A stretch of DNA of 64,000 nt from Lantana camara (Eukaryota > Streptophyta > Magnoliopsida > Lamiales > Verbenaceae): the NCBI GenBank assembly GCA_037501455.1, contig CM074859.1:91966894-92030893 (forward strand). Reading direction: 5' to 3'. Positions 10,453-22,841 of the stretch are shown here, piece after piece. Both the position numbers and the translations under genes were made by a program. The notes under the pieces are model-generated. The model worked only from the letters and a program-made list of their open reading frames with translations, was not told where the DNA came from and searched no databases. Every line of letters starts with the position of its first letter. Within the stretch, counting starts at the first letter, position 1.

Positions 10453-13004
10453 TGTAGCACCCCCGACACGTGAAGGTGCCACACCCCCGCACTATAGGTC
10501 AATCCACATACGAAATGGGCGATCCGTACATGAACCAACCTATAGCGAACGGGTGACAATGCAATACACGACCGGCTAGGCGGGATAACTTACATATAAT
10601 AATATAAAGCGGAAGCAGAAGAATATTATATCATCATATCAATACATTATCATCTTCCAAGTAACGTTCACATGTATGCCCTTAGAACTATCAACATGAT
10701 ACTCTGAACTATTAATACATGAGAAGAAAAGCTATGCTAGACTCAGCTGGACAGAAAGACACGACCCGACTCCCGGCTAGCACGCCACGAACAAAACCTG
10801 AAAGGTGGAGGCGTCAGTCTGTGAAGATCGAGTGAGGGGCAATATATATATAAACACAAGTAGCATGCAAGTTATAATCTCGGGTAAGGTTTTGTAACCA
10901 AATAATAATATCAACAAAAGTGCAAGAATATCAATACTCGCCCGAGATTACAACTATCAGGTTTAATACGATAATCACGGTTATTATAACAATCAGTGGC
11001 CCTGGCGAAGAGCGTGCACGATCTCCAACCAACCTCGACAGTGAACAAGGGTTGCACTTTCATTTAATTAAGTTATCATGCAAGTCATTAAAGTGCACAC
11101 GATCAATAAGACGAAATTTTCCTTTCTCCAATGGTGGTGGGTTTGCAAGACTCGAACCACCCATGATATCACGTTGCACGTCGGGAACATGACTCCCACG
11201 TACGGGATTCCTTCCTCCACCAATCCTCCTGGTGGATTCAGGGGGCATCCCCACGGTTTGAGAGAGGTGTGTGAGTTACCCGTCAGCCCTATGCTTTCCC
11301 GGTTGGCCCAAACACTCACCCTCGGGCCCATAAACACGACACACGATACACGGTACACGACAACACGATTCATAGCTTGATTATAAACATGATACATGAT
11401 TTGCTTGTCATGAGCATGATTAGTTTCAGGCAACATGATTTGTAACATGATACACGAGTAGTTATTAAATCCCTTGTTGTTGGAAAACGATTATAAAGAT
11501 ATACGCATGTGTAATTTGGCCGAAATCCATATAAGGGTTATAGGGTTCTTGATAATTAATAACTAAACCTCACCTTTACCGACAAATGCAAGTCAAGACA
11601 CGGCCTACGGCCCCTGTTCCACGTCACGAGACAAGGATCTGTGCAAACACGACGTGTACACGTGAGACATGACTCTAAAATGGACCAAATATGACGAACG
11701 GCGGAAATGCATCGAGATGACATGCAATATACAATGTGGCATGAAAACATGTTGTTTCAGTACATATTAGATCACATAATAGCAAATCGGGGTCAAAGAA
11801 GTCGTCGGATCGAGGGGCTAAAATTATAATTTTATGCAGAATATTTTGTTCTGCATGTCAGGTGGGAACGGCCGTTCCAGCTTCCCTTTGTAAATGGGAA
11901 CGGTCGTTCCCGTAACCCCAAAGACGCGGCAACGATTTTAAATACAAAGGGCGCCTTTAGCTAGGAACGGCCCTTCCGGCACCAAGGCCAAAATGGGAAC
12001 GGCCGTTCCCATGCTCGGCCGCCTAGTTTATTTGAAAGGGTGGGAACGCCCGTTCCCATAATGCCTTGAGGCTGGGAACGGTCGTTCCCAGTTCTGCAAC
12101 TGGAAAGAAACAGAACAAACAGAGCATGACTATGGGAAACAACAAAGCAAGCCACAAATTCCATTCCCAATCAACAAAGCTATGATTTTCTGGAAATATG
12201 ATACACATATGTTCAATAGTTGATAAAATAACACTTAAGCATATCAATCATGGAAAAATCATCAAGAATTCAAGATTCATGTTCATGATCAAACTTGATC
12301 ATTCAAGCTCAATATTCAAAGATTCAAGCTATAAATCATGCCATAATCCAATATAAGGTTACATAATCATGCTTCCATCTACCAATAATCCATCTAGCAT
12401 ATCAAACTCAAACCCTAGTCAATTCAAACATGATCAAGAATCAATACTTCATGCAAGCCAACCTTGAAATGAAAAGAATGAAGAAGATGGGTGATGATGA
12501 TGATCAACTCAATTTCTTGAAACCTTTCTTGAGAATTCTTGAGGTAAATGATGAATTCTCTTCCCTTTTCTTTCTTGTATGAACCGAGAGCAAGAAGCAA
12601 TTGTGGTTGGGAGATTTTTGGATGATGTGAGAGCAAGGAAGAAGCTTGGAGATGCATATAACGATCCATCCAATTTTGAAATGTGTGAGATGTCCAATTT
12701 TGCCAATTAATCCTCTAAGAGTTCAAGTCATGCAATTAAGGATATAGGGTTTTGAAATATGGTCAATTAGGTCCTTGAAACCCATGCAATTTAGTCCCCA
12801 AGTTTAAAGAAATATCTATCTAGGGACAATTTGGTAATTAACTCATACCCGGTAAATATTTTACGAAATGAATATTTTCAAGTCATGAAGGAAATTCTCA
12901 ATTTGATATAAATTCATAAAATTTTCTTGAAAGTATTTTAAAATATAATTTATAAAATTATTTTAAAACATAAGATATTAATAAATAAAATTCGGGGCGT
13001 TACA
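10453..13004 (-). repeat. LTR 1 (3' LTR) of the gag array
   Basis: 2552 bp, TGTAGCACCCC to GGGGCGTTACA on the plus strand. By eye it differs from LTR 2 and LTR 3 at many shared sites (for example near 10576-10600 and 12540-12810), while those two differ from each other only rarely. It is therefore the older partner. Open frames here recur in all three LTRs and are not coding. Confidence 0.85.
11834..12088. repeat. Palindrome cluster in LTR 1 (also about 16100-16354 and 20366-20620)
   Basis: Six palindromes in about 225 bp: GGGAACGGCCGTTCC (11864), GGGAACGGTCGTTCCC (11896), GGAACGGCCCTTCC (11963), GGGAACGGCCGTTCCC (11995), GGGAACGCCCGTTCCC (12042), GGGAACGGTCGTTCCC (12073). They are preceded by an 8-bp hairpin ATGCAGAA...TTCTGCAT (11834-11856). 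The two central bases vary while the arms are kept. Confidence 0.85.
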
Positions 13005-13361
13005 ACTCTCCCCCCTTAAAAGGACCTGGTCCCCAGGTCCACTGTCAAGTTTTAAAATGATGCACAAGCCATAAGAGACCCCGTCTCTTGAACAAGAATG
13101 AAAGAACCCCGTCTTCCAACAAGAAGTGAGAAAACCCCATTTCTCGTTAAGGATGAGAGTGCCCCGCCTCTCGAACAAGTTAGGAGAGAACCCCGTCTCT
13201 CGAATATACACCAAGTAATAATCCAAAACAATGATGGAACCATTTATCACAAAAGAGGCAAGTACAGTCACGCCAATCACATCTATTTATCTTTTACACC
13301 GAAGCATATTGTTGATAATAAAATTCATGATGCTCGTGATATGCATGTTTGAAGATACCGC
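13005..13361 (-). other. 3' structured region of gag unit 1: hairpin array and polypurine tract
   Basis: Read on the minus strand after the gag stop: five imperfect hairpins of the type GAGAGACGGGGTTCTCTC (about 13073-13202), then a hairpin GGACCTGG-GGA-CCAGGTCC (13022-13040), then the polypurine tract TTTAAGGGGGGAGAGT (13005-13020) directly before the LTR. There is no pol sequence in these 357 bp. The identical region in unit 2 is 17271-17627. Confidence 0.75.
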
Positions 13362-14411
13362 TCACCGTGATTCTTGCCTGTTAAGTGAGCTCTGACCCCT
13401 AGTGGACCGCTCTTTCCGTTTTGGACACATATCAATTTGATGTTCGGAACTTCCACAATGGAAACATAACCGCAACCGCTTTCTACATCCATCATAGGTA
13501 TGTGTATCCCATCCACAATAAGTGCAAAGTGGTTTCCCTGATCATGATGGCAATGTAACAGATACCTTCTCTGAAGTTGATTTGTCGATCTGGGACTTTT
13601 TCCTTTTGGCCCTTCCCTGGGAAAGTGAAATTGAAGCAGCATTGGACCTTTTCATTGTGTTGGAATCCTGTCCTGATCCCGAAGCTGGCTCCGGTTCAAA
13701 GCGAGGAATAGACGTTCTTGCATTGTCCGAATCTTCGACTTTCAATGCTTTAGTGGTAGCCTTGGCCCAGGTGCTCGTGTTGGTAGCTTTCAAGGCATCC
13801 TGGATATCCGGCCTAAGTCCCCGCACGAATTGTGTCGCCTTGTGAAAGTCATCGTTTGTTATGTTGGGAGCGTAACGAGATAATCTTTCAAACTCTGCAA
13901 TGTACTCACCAACTGATCTCCCTTCTTGTTTTAACTCAGTGAACTCCCTCAACCTACGAGTGCGGGAAGCTGGTGGAATGAACTTATTTTTAAATTCCCG
14001 AACAAATACTTCCCAAGTAATAGCTTCCCCGGCAGCCTCTAATACAATCTGGATACTCTCCCACCATGAGTAGGCCTCGCCCTGAATCAAGGTGAGAGTG
14101 CAACGAGCTTTTTCCTGAGTATCACACGGAATAAGTTGCCAAATCCTTTCTATCTCCTTTAACCACATCTCTGCCTGGATGTCATCACCCCTATAAAACT
14201 TGGGAGGTTGTTGATTCTGAAATTCCCGTAGTATAGCAGAGAGAGGGTTTTCCTGTGGGGCTATTGGTGCAGGTGGTACTGGAGGAACCCGTTCTTGAAG
14301 TCTCTGATCAATTAACCCGACCACCGCATTCATAAAATCTTGTGGCTGAGCAGGAGGGGGTGAAGGAGCACGAGGAGAATGATCATGATGATGTCTCCTA
14401 TGTCGAGGCAT
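13362..14411 (-). pseudogene. gag: Ty3/gypsy Gag, unit 1, with premature stop
   Basis: Same gene as 17628-18677, with constant offset 4266 and no indel. At 13542-13544 the codon for Arg290 (CGA in unit 2) is TGA, a C-to-T change at a CpG. This removes the C-terminal 60 residues including both zinc knuckles. Reading continues in frame past the stop to the homologous end at 13362. The truncated 289-residue product keeps the capsid-like part but should not bind RNA through knuckles. A few other substitutions separate the two copies (for example Thr185 for Ala and Thr210 for Ala). Confidence 0.85.
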
Positions 14412-14697
14412 CCTGTAATTAATACACTAGATATGCATGTTGGATTAGGAAATGCTAATGAACATAATTACGGTCGTAGAATACAAGTATAACACATAAT
14501 TCAAGATCAATTAATTGAAGTTAATAGCAGAAATCAATGCAAGGCACAACTTATTGAGTAATTTAGCTCATTCAAGTAATTTCAGGTAAGTCCAAGTAGC
14601 TCCAAATAAGATGCATGACTCACCAAGTATCAATTAATCCTATGCCGTTCGACCTAGACGTGACACGACACGACGGGAGAACCTCGGTTTTGCAACC

Positions 14698-14711
14698 GGG
14701 CTCTGATACCA
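14698..14711 (-). other. Primer binding site, gag unit 1
   Basis: On the minus strand TGGTATCAGAGCCC, matching the 3' end of plant initiator tRNA-Met, starts a few bases after the LTR end at 14719. It is followed by GGTTGCAAAACC, a short stem with a GCAA loop. The identical site in unit 2 is 18964-18977. Confidence 0.85.
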
Positions 14712-14718
14712 CCTTAAA

Positions 14719-17270
14719 TGTAGCACCCCCGACACGTGAAGGTGCCACACCCCCGCACTATAGGTCAATCCACATACGAAATGGGCGATCCGTACATGAA
14801 CCAACCTATAGCGAACGGGTGACAATGCAATACACGACCGGCTAGGCGGGATAACTTACATGTAACAATATAAAGCGGAAGCATAAGAATATTATATCAT
14901 CATATCAATACATTATCATCTTCAAAGTAACGTTCACATGTAAACCCTTAGAACTATCAACATGATACTCTGAACTATTAATACATGAGAAGAAAAGCTA
15001 TGCTAGACTCAGCTGGACAGAAAGACACGACCCGACTCCCGCCTAGCACGCCACGAACAAAACCTGAAAGGTGGAGGCGTCAGTCTGTGAAGACCGAGTG
15101 AGGGGCAATATATATATAAACACAAGTAGCATGCAAGTTATAATCTCGGGTAAGGTTTTGTAACCAAATGATAATATCAACAAAAGTGCAAGAATATCAA
15201 TACTCGCCCGAGATTACAACTATCAGGTTTAACACGATAATCACGGTTATTAGAACAATCAGTGGCCCTGGCGAAGAGCGTGCACGATCTCCAACCAACC
15301 TCGACAGTGAACAAGGGTTGCACTTTCATTTAATTAAGTTATCATGCAAGTCATTAAAGTGCACACGATCAATAAGATGAAATTCTCCTTTCTCCAATGG
15401 TGGTGGGTTTGCAAGACCCGAACCACCCACGATATCACGTTGCACGTCGGGAACATGACTCCCACGTACGGGATTCCTTCCCCCACCAATCCTCCTGGTG
15501 GATTCAGGGGGCATCCCCACGGTTTGAGAGAGGTGTGTGAGTTACCCGTCAGTCCTATGCTTTCCCGGTTAGCACAAACACTCACCCTCGGGCCCATAAA
15601 CACGACACACGATTCACGGTACACGATAACACGATTCATGGCTTGATTATAAACACGATACATGATTTGCTTGTCATGAGCATGATTAGTTTCAGGCAAC
15701 ACGATTTGTAACATGATACACGAGTAGTTATTAAATCCCTTGTTGTTGGAAAACGATTATAAAGATATACGCATGTGTAATTTGGCCGAAATCCATATAA
15801 GGGTTATAGGGTTCTAGATAATTAATAACTAAACCTCACCTTTACCGACAAATGCAAGTCAAGACACGGCCTACGGTCCCTGCTCCTCGTCACGAGACAA
15901 GGATCTGTGAAAACACGACGTGTACACGTGAGACATGACTCTAAAATGGACCAAATATGACGAACGGCGGAAATGCATCGAGATGACATGCAATATACAA
16001 TGTGGCATGAAAACATGTTGTTTCAGTACATATTAGATCATATAATAGCAAATCGGGGTCAAAGAAGTCGTCGGATCGAGGGGCTAAAATTGTAATTTTA
16101 TGCAGAATATTTTGTTCTGCATGTTAGGTGGGAACGGCCGTTCCAGCTTCCCTTTGTAAATGGGAACGGTCGTTCCCGTAACCCCAAAGACGCGGCAACG
16201 ATTTTAAATACAAAGGGCGCCTTTAGTTGGGAACGGCCTTTCCGGCACCAAGGCCAAAATGGGAACGGCCGTTCCCATGCTCGGCCGCCTAGTTTATTTG
16301 AAAGGGTGGGAACGCCCGTTCCCATAATGCCTTGAGGCTGGGAACGGTCGTTCCCAGTTCTGCAACTGGAAAGAAACAGAACAAATAGAGCATGGCTACG
16401 GGAAACAACAAAGCAAGCCACAAATTCCATTCCCAATCAACAAACCTATGATTTTCTGGAAATATGATACACATATGTTCAATAGTTGATAAAATAACAC
16501 TTAAGCATATCAATCATGGAAAAATCATCAAGAATTCAAGATTCATGTTCATGATCAAACTTGATCATTCAAGCTCAATATTCAAAGATTCAAGCTATAA
16601 ATCATGCCATAATCCAATATAAGGTCACATAATCATGCTTCCATCTACCAATAATCCATCTAGCATATCAAACTCAAACCCTAGTCAATTCAAACATGAT
16701 CAAGAATCAATACTTCATGCAAGCCAACCTTGAAATGAAAAGAATGAAGAAGATGGGTGATGATGATGATCAACTCAATTTCTTGAAACCTTTCTTGAGA
16801 ATTCTTGAGGTAAATGATGAATTCTCTTCTCTTTTCTTTCTTGTATGAACCGAGAGCAAGAAGCAATTGTGGTTGGGAGATTTTTGGATGATGTGAGAGC
16901 AAGGAAGAAGCTTGGAGATGCATATAACGATCCATCCAATTTTGAAATGTGTGAGATGTCCAATTTTGCCAATTAATCCTCTAAGAGTTCAAGTCATGCA
17001 ATTAAGGATATAGGGTTTTGAAATATGGTCAATTAGGTCCTTGAAACCCATGCAATTTAGTCCCCAAGTTTAATGAAATATCTATCTAGGGACAATTTGG
17101 TAATTAACTCATACCCGGTAAATATTTTACGAAATGAATATTTTCAAGTCATGAAGGAAATTCTCAATTTGATATAAATTCATAAAATTTTCTTGAAAGT
17201 ATTTTAAAATATAATTTATAAAATTATTTTAAAACATAAGATATTAATAAATAAAATTCGGGGCGTTACA
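14719..17270 (-). repeat. LTR 2 (middle, shared) of the gag array
   Basis: 2552 bp. Serves as 5' LTR of unit 1 and 3' LTR of unit 2. It agrees with LTR 3 and not LTR 1 at nearly all informative sites I checked, along its full length, and has only a few private changes (for example ACAAATAGAGC near 16383). Confidence 0.85.
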
Positions 17271-17627
17271 ACTCTCCCCCCTTAAAAGGACCTGGTCCCC
17301 AGGTCCACTGTCAAGTTTTAAAATGATGCACAAGCTATAAGAGACCCCGTCTCTTGAACAAGAATGAAAGAACCCCGTCTTCCAACAAGAAGTGAGAAAA
17401 CCCCATTTCTCGTTAAGGATGAGAGTGCCCCGCCTCTCGAACAAGTTAGGAGAGAACCTCGTCTCTCGAATATACACCAAGTAATAATCCAAAACAATGA
17501 TGGAACCATTTATCACAAAAGAGGCAAGTACAGTCACGCCAATCACATCTATTTATCTTTTACACCGAAGCATATTGTTGATAATAAAATTCATGATGCT
17601 CGTGATATGCATGTTTGAAGATACCGT
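17271..17627 (-). other. 3' structured region of gag unit 2: hairpin array and polypurine tract
   Basis: Copy of 13005-13361. Pre-tract hairpin at 17288-17306 and tract at 17271-17286. The hairpin array is at about 17339-17468, with one loop change (AACCTCG instead of AACCCCG near 17456). Confidence 0.75.
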
Positions 17628-18677
17628 TCACCGTGATTCTTGCCTGTTAAGTGAGCTCTGACCCCTAGTGGACCGCTCTTTCCGTTTTGGACACATATCA
17701 ATTTGATGTTCGGAACTTCCACAACGGAAACATAACCGCAACCGCTTTCTACATCCATCATAGGTATGTGTATCCCATCCACAATAAGTGCAAAGTGGTT
17801 TCCCTGATCGTGATGGCAATGTAACAGATACCTTCTCTGAAGTTGATTTGTCGATCTGGGACTTTTTCCTTTTGGCCCTTCCCTGGGAAAGTGAAATTGA
17901 AGCAGCATTGGACCTTTTCATTGTGTTGGAATCCTGTCCTGATCCCGAAGCTGGCTCCGGTTCAAAGCGAGGAATAGACGTTCTTGCATTGTCCGAATCT
18001 TCGACTTTCAATGCTTTAGTGGTAGCCTTGGCCCAGGTGCTCGTGTTGGCAGCTTTCAAGGCATCCTGGATATCCGGCCTAAGTCCCCGCACGAATTGTG
18101 TCGCCTTGTGAAAGTCATCGTTTGCTATGTTGGGAGCGTAACGAGATAATCTTTCAAACTCTGCAATGTACTCACCAACTGATCTCCCTTCTTGTTTTAA
18201 CTCAGTGAACTCCCTCAACCTACGAGTGCGGGAAGCTGGTGGAATGAACTTATTTTTAAATTCCCGAACAAATACTTCCCAAGTAATAGCTTCCCCGGCA
18301 GCCTCTAATACAATCTGGATACTCTCCCACCATGAGTAGGCCTCGCCCTGAATCAAGGTGAGAGTGCAACGAGCTTTTTCCTGAGTATCACACGGAATAA
18401 GTTGCCAAATCCTTTCTATCTCCTTTAACCACATCTCTGCCTGGATGTCATCACCCCTATAAAACTTGGGAGGTTGTTGATTCTGAAATTCCCGTAGTAT
18501 AGCAGAGAGAGGGTTTTCCTGTGGGGCTATTGGTGCAGGTGGTACTGGAGGAACCCGTTCTTGAAGTCTCTGATCAATTAACCCGACCACCGCATTCATA
18601 AAATCTTGTGGCTGAGCAGGAGGGGGTGAAGGAGCACGAGGAGAATGATCATGATGATGTCTCCTATGTCGAGGCAT
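17628..18677 (-). CDS. gag: Gag polyprotein of a Ty3/gypsy-type retrotransposon (intact)
   Basis: 349 residues, starting at the only long-frame ATG (MPRHRRHHHDH). Residues 1-60 are His- and Pro-rich. Residues about 80-205 match the retrotransposon gag family (PF03732 type): MWLKEIERIW, then GEAYSWWESI, then F...F...FIP, then EFTELKQEGRSVGEYIAEF and LSRYAPNI. A basic RAKRKK stretch lies at 267-272. Two CX2CX4HX4C zinc knuckles follow, at C296-C299-H304-C309 and C316-C319-H324-C329, expected to bind the RNA genome during particle assembly. The frame ends at TGA 17628-17630, inside a CGGTGAACGG motif also seen in elements A and B. No protease, RT, RNase H or integrase follows: the polypurine tract is only about 340 bp away. 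So the element can make Gag but must borrow pol. Transcription would start in LTR 3. Confidence 0.9.
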   Translation of the reverse strand: MPRHRRHHHDHSPRAPSPPPAQPQDFMNAVVGLIDQRLQERVPPVPPAPIAPQENPLSAILREFQNQQPPKFYRGDDIQAEMWLKEIERIWQLIPCDTQEKARCTLTLIQGEAYSWWESIQIVLEAAGEAITWEVFVREFKNKFIPPASRTRRLREFTELKQEGRSVGEYIAEFERLSRYAPNIANDDFHKATQFVRGLRPDIQDALKAANTSTWAKATTKALKVEDSDNARTSIPRFEPEPASGSGQDSNTMKRSNAASISLSQGRAKRKKSQIDKSTSEKVSVTLPSRSGKPLCTYCGWDTHTYDGCRKRLRLCFRCGSSEHQIDMCPKRKERSTRGQSSLNRQESR

Positions 18678-18963
18678 CCTGTAATTAATACACTAGATAT
18701 GCATGTTGGATTAGGAAATGCTAATGAACATAATTACGGTCGTAGAATACAAGTATAACACATAATTCAAGATCAATTAATTGAAGTTAATAGCAGAAAT
18801 CAATGCAAGGCACAACTTATTGAGTAATTTAGCTCATTCAAGTAATTTCAGGTAAGTCCAAGTAGCTCCAAATAAGATGCATGACTCACCAAGTATCAAT
18901 TAATCCTATGCCGTTCGACCTAGACGTGACACGACACGACGGGAGAACCTCGGTTTTGCAACC

Positions 18964-18977
18964 GGGCTCTGATACCA
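18964..18977 (-). other. Primer binding site, gag unit 2
   Basis: TGGTATCAGAGCCC on the minus strand, next to the LTR 3 border at 18985. Same as the unit 1 site. 18678-18963 is untranslated leader with no gene. Confidence 0.85.
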
Positions 18978-18984
18978 CCTTAAA

Positions 18985-21536
18985 TGTAGCACCCCCGACA
19001 CGTGAAGGTGCCACACCCCCGCACTATAGGTCAATCCACATACGAAATGGGCGATCCGTACATGAACCAACCTATAGCGAACGGGTGACAATGCAATACA
19101 CGACCGGCTAGGCGGGATAACTTACATGTAACAATATAAAGCGGAAGCATAAGAATATTATATCATCATATCAATACATTATCATCTTCAAAGTAACGTT
19201 CACATGTAAACCCTTAGAACTATCAACATGATACTCTGAACTATTAATACATGAGAAGAAAAGCTATGCTAGACTCAGCTGGACAGAAAGACACGACCCG
19301 ACTCCCGCCTAGCACGCTACGAACAAAACCTGAAAGGTGGAGGCGTCAGTCTGTGAAGACCGAGTGAGGGGCAATATATATATAAACACAAGTAGCATGC
19401 AAGTTATAATCTCGGGTAAGGTTTTGTAACCAAATGATAATATCAACAAAAGTGCAAGAATATCAATACTCGCCCGAGATTACAACTATCAGGTTTAACA
19501 CGATAATCACGGTTATTAGAACAATCAGTGGCCCTGGCGAAGAGCGTGCACGATCTCCAACCAACCTCGACAGTGAACAAGGGTTGCACTTTCATTTAAT
19601 TAAGTTATCATGCAAGTCATTAAAGTGCACACGATCAATAAGATGAAATTCTCCTTTCTCCAATGGTGGTGGGTTTGCAAGACCCGAACCACCCACGATA
19701 TCACGTTGCACGTCGGGAACATGACTCCCACGTACGGGATTCCTTCCCCCACCAATCCTCCTGGTGGATTCAGGGGGCATCCCCACGGTTTGAGAGAGGT
19801 GTGTGAGTTACCCGTCAGTCCTATGCTTTCCCGGTTAGCACAAACACTCACCCTCGGGCCCATAAACACGACACACGATTCACGGTACACGATAACACGA
19901 TTCATGGCTTGATTATAAACACGATACATGATTTGCTTGTCATGAGCATGATTAGTTTCAGGCAACACGATTTGTAACATGATACACGAGTAGTTATTAA
20001 ATCCCTTGTTGTTGGAAAACGATTATAAAGATATACGCATGTGTAATTTGGCCGAAATCCATATAAGGGTTATAGGGTTCTAGATAATTAATAACTAAAC
20101 CTCACCTTTACCGACAAATGCAAGTCAAGACACGGCCTACGGTCCCTGCTCCTCGTCACGAGACAAGGATCTGTGAAAACACGACGTGTACACGTGAGAC
20201 ATGACTCTAAAATGGACCAAATATGACGAACGGCGGAAATGTATCGAGATGACATGCAATATACAATGTGGCATGAAAACATGTTGTTTCAGTACATATT
20301 AGATCATATAATAGCAAATCGGGGTCAAAGAAGTCGTCGGATCGAGGGGCTAAAATTGTAATTTTATGCAGAATATTTTGTTCTGCATGTTAGGTGGGAA
20401 CGGCCGTTCCAGCTTCCCTTTGTAAATGGGAACGGTCGTTCCCGTAACCCCAAAGACGCGGCAACGATTTTAAATACAAAGGGCGCCTTTAGTTGGGAAC
20501 GGCCTTTCCGGCACCAAGGCCAAAATGGGAACGGCCGTTCCCATGCTCGGCCGCCTAGTTTATTTGAAAGGGTGGGAACGCCCGTTCCCATAATGCCTTG
20601 AGGCTGGGAACGGTCGTTCCCAGTTCTGCAACTGGAAAGAAACAGAACAAACAGAGCATGGCTACGGGAAACAACAAAGCAAGCCACAAATTCCATTCCC
20701 AATCAACAAACCTATGATTTTCTGGAAATATGATACACATATGTTCAATAGTTGATAAAATAACACTTAAGCATATCAATCATGGAAAAATCATCAAGAA
20801 TTCAAGATTCATGTTCATGATCAAACTTGATCATTCAAGCTCAATATTCAAAGATTCAAGCTATAAATCATGCCATAATCCAATATAAGGTCACATAATC
20901 ATGCTTCCATCTACCAATAATCCATCTAGCATATCAAACTCAAACCCTAGTCAATTCAAACATGATCAAGAATCAATACTTCATGCAAGCCAACCTTGAA
21001 ATGAAAAGAATGAAGAAGATGGGTGATGATGATGATCAACTCAATTTCTTGAAACCTTTCTTGAGAATTCTTGAGGTAAATGATGAATTCTCTTCTCTTT
21101 TCTTTCTTGTATGAACCGAGAGCAAGAAGCAATTGTGGTTGGGAGATTTTTGGATGATGTGAGAGCAAGGAAGAAGCTTGGAGATGCATACAACGATCCA
21201 TCCAATTTTGAAATGTGTGAGATGTCCAATTTTGCCAATTAATCCTCTAAGAGTTCAAGTCATGCAATTAAGGATATAGGGTTTTGAAATATGGTCAATT
21301 AGGTCCTTGAAACCCATGCAATTTAGTCCCCAAGTTTAATGAAATATCTATCTAGGGACAATTTGGTAATTAACTCATACCCGGTAAATATTTTACGAAA
21401 TGAATATTTTCAAGTCATGAAGGAAATTCTCAATTTGATATAAATTCATAAAATTTTCTTGAAAGTATTTTAAAATATAATTTATAAAATTATTTTAAAA
21501 CATAAGATATTAATAAATAAAATTCGGGGCGTTACA
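18985..21536 (-). repeat. LTR 3 (5' LTR) of the gag array
   Basis: 2552 bp, ends GGGGCGTTACA at 21536. Nearly identical to LTR 2, with few private changes (for example GCACGCTACG near 19315, GCATACAACG near 21186). Would drive transcription of the intact gag. Confidence 0.85.
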
Positions 21537-22841
21537 TGCGAGACATAAATACATGAGAGATAATCATTTGGGCATTCCGTGTTCCGACCTTCCCGCACGG
21601 TGCATAATAATAATAACATGAACATGATCATAAAATAGTTCCAACCTTCTCCCTCCATAATGGTCAGGCCTGCAGACCCGAACCATTTAATAATAAAAAT
21701 ATCGAAACGGGGGCTCATGACTCCTACCCGCTCCTTCGATGGGTTAACCATCGAGTCAAGAATAACTCACTTTCCACACTACATGGTCGCGTGAGAGATT
21801 CTCAATGGGTACTTTGTACAATGGCTTAGCTATACATCGGCCCGATGCCGAACCGGTCTCCATTCACACATTTCCTCGGGGCCCAATAGATGTGCATGAT
21901 CAATGTGCATAATCTAGCGAAAACATTTCAAGCCATGAGAATCATAATACATTTCAAATCCTTAGGAAATAATTTACTCGATAAGGATTTACTCGATGAC
22001 TCCACTTGAAAACAATATATATATATATACACATTAGGTTTTTAGCCAAAACTTATCACATAAGGTTGTAGGGTTTAATACGTAACTAGAACGAAAACGC
22101 CCTCACCTGGAATACCATGAGACAAGTAACATGAGTAACATGGGTACCTAATCGATCTGGAAGTCTCCGCCCTACAAACGAACTGTATAAGAGAAGGAGC
22201 AATGTGTACTCGTGAGAATTGACTCAATATGAAACCACATAGACGCACGACCATCCTCATGAAGTGGTATGACATGTTATGAAATGATACGATAGATAAT
22301 AAATCATAAAATGTCATGGATTGGCACATAGATGATTCAATCATTCAATTCATAGTACATTATAATACATGTTAACAATGCATATGAATCAATTAGAAGT
22401 GGAAAGAGGTTATTAAACACATAGAGAATGCAATTAAGAACCATAGAGTGTCAAATAACAATATAATTATCACTTAATCAAGCATAAAAGTCATATAAAT
22501 CACATACGGGGGTCAAGAAAGTGAAAGGAATGGAAAAAGAGAGGTTTAGGCAAAGTTTAGCAAAAGCTGACAATTTTCGGAAAGGTGCAAGCTATAGAAA
22601 ATTGAGAATATCTCGAGTTCTAGAAATTGGAATTGCGTTTTTTTTGTTGGGTATGAAACTACACAAATAGACATTTCCAAGGATATATGGCACGAATCAT
22701 GGTTCAATGCCAGGTGAAAATAGCGTAGGCCCGAAGTTGGATGAATGAAGATTTTCGGTGAAGTGGCGACACAAAATTAAAATGGTTATAACTCACAAAC
22801 TAGAAAGGTTAATGAGGTAATTCTAATTGGAGAATATTCTC

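Larger units (their letters stand above)
10453..21536 (-). mobile_element. Tandem gag-only LTR retrotransposon array (TR-GAG-like), LTR-gag-LTR-gag-LTR
   Basis: Three LTRs of 2552 bp alternate with two internal regions of 1714 bp, giving an exact 4266-bp period. Flanks are TGTGA (10448-10452) and TGCGA (21537-21541), one duplication around the whole array. The undisturbed site ACATGCGAGACAT is preserved in the other LTR of A near 32085. So one element inserted and later gained an extra internal+LTR unit. Each internal region has a primer site, a Ty3/gypsy gag, no pol, and a structured 3' region with polypurine tract. Elements with gag but no pol are known in plants as TR-GAGs; they need pol from elsewhere. 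Confidence 0.85.

Noticed and set aside
11068..11448. 126-codon frame and others repeated in each LTR of the gag array
   Set aside because: Recurrence is due to LTR copies. The frames overlap on both strands, have no start context or known domain, and vary like non-coding DNA.
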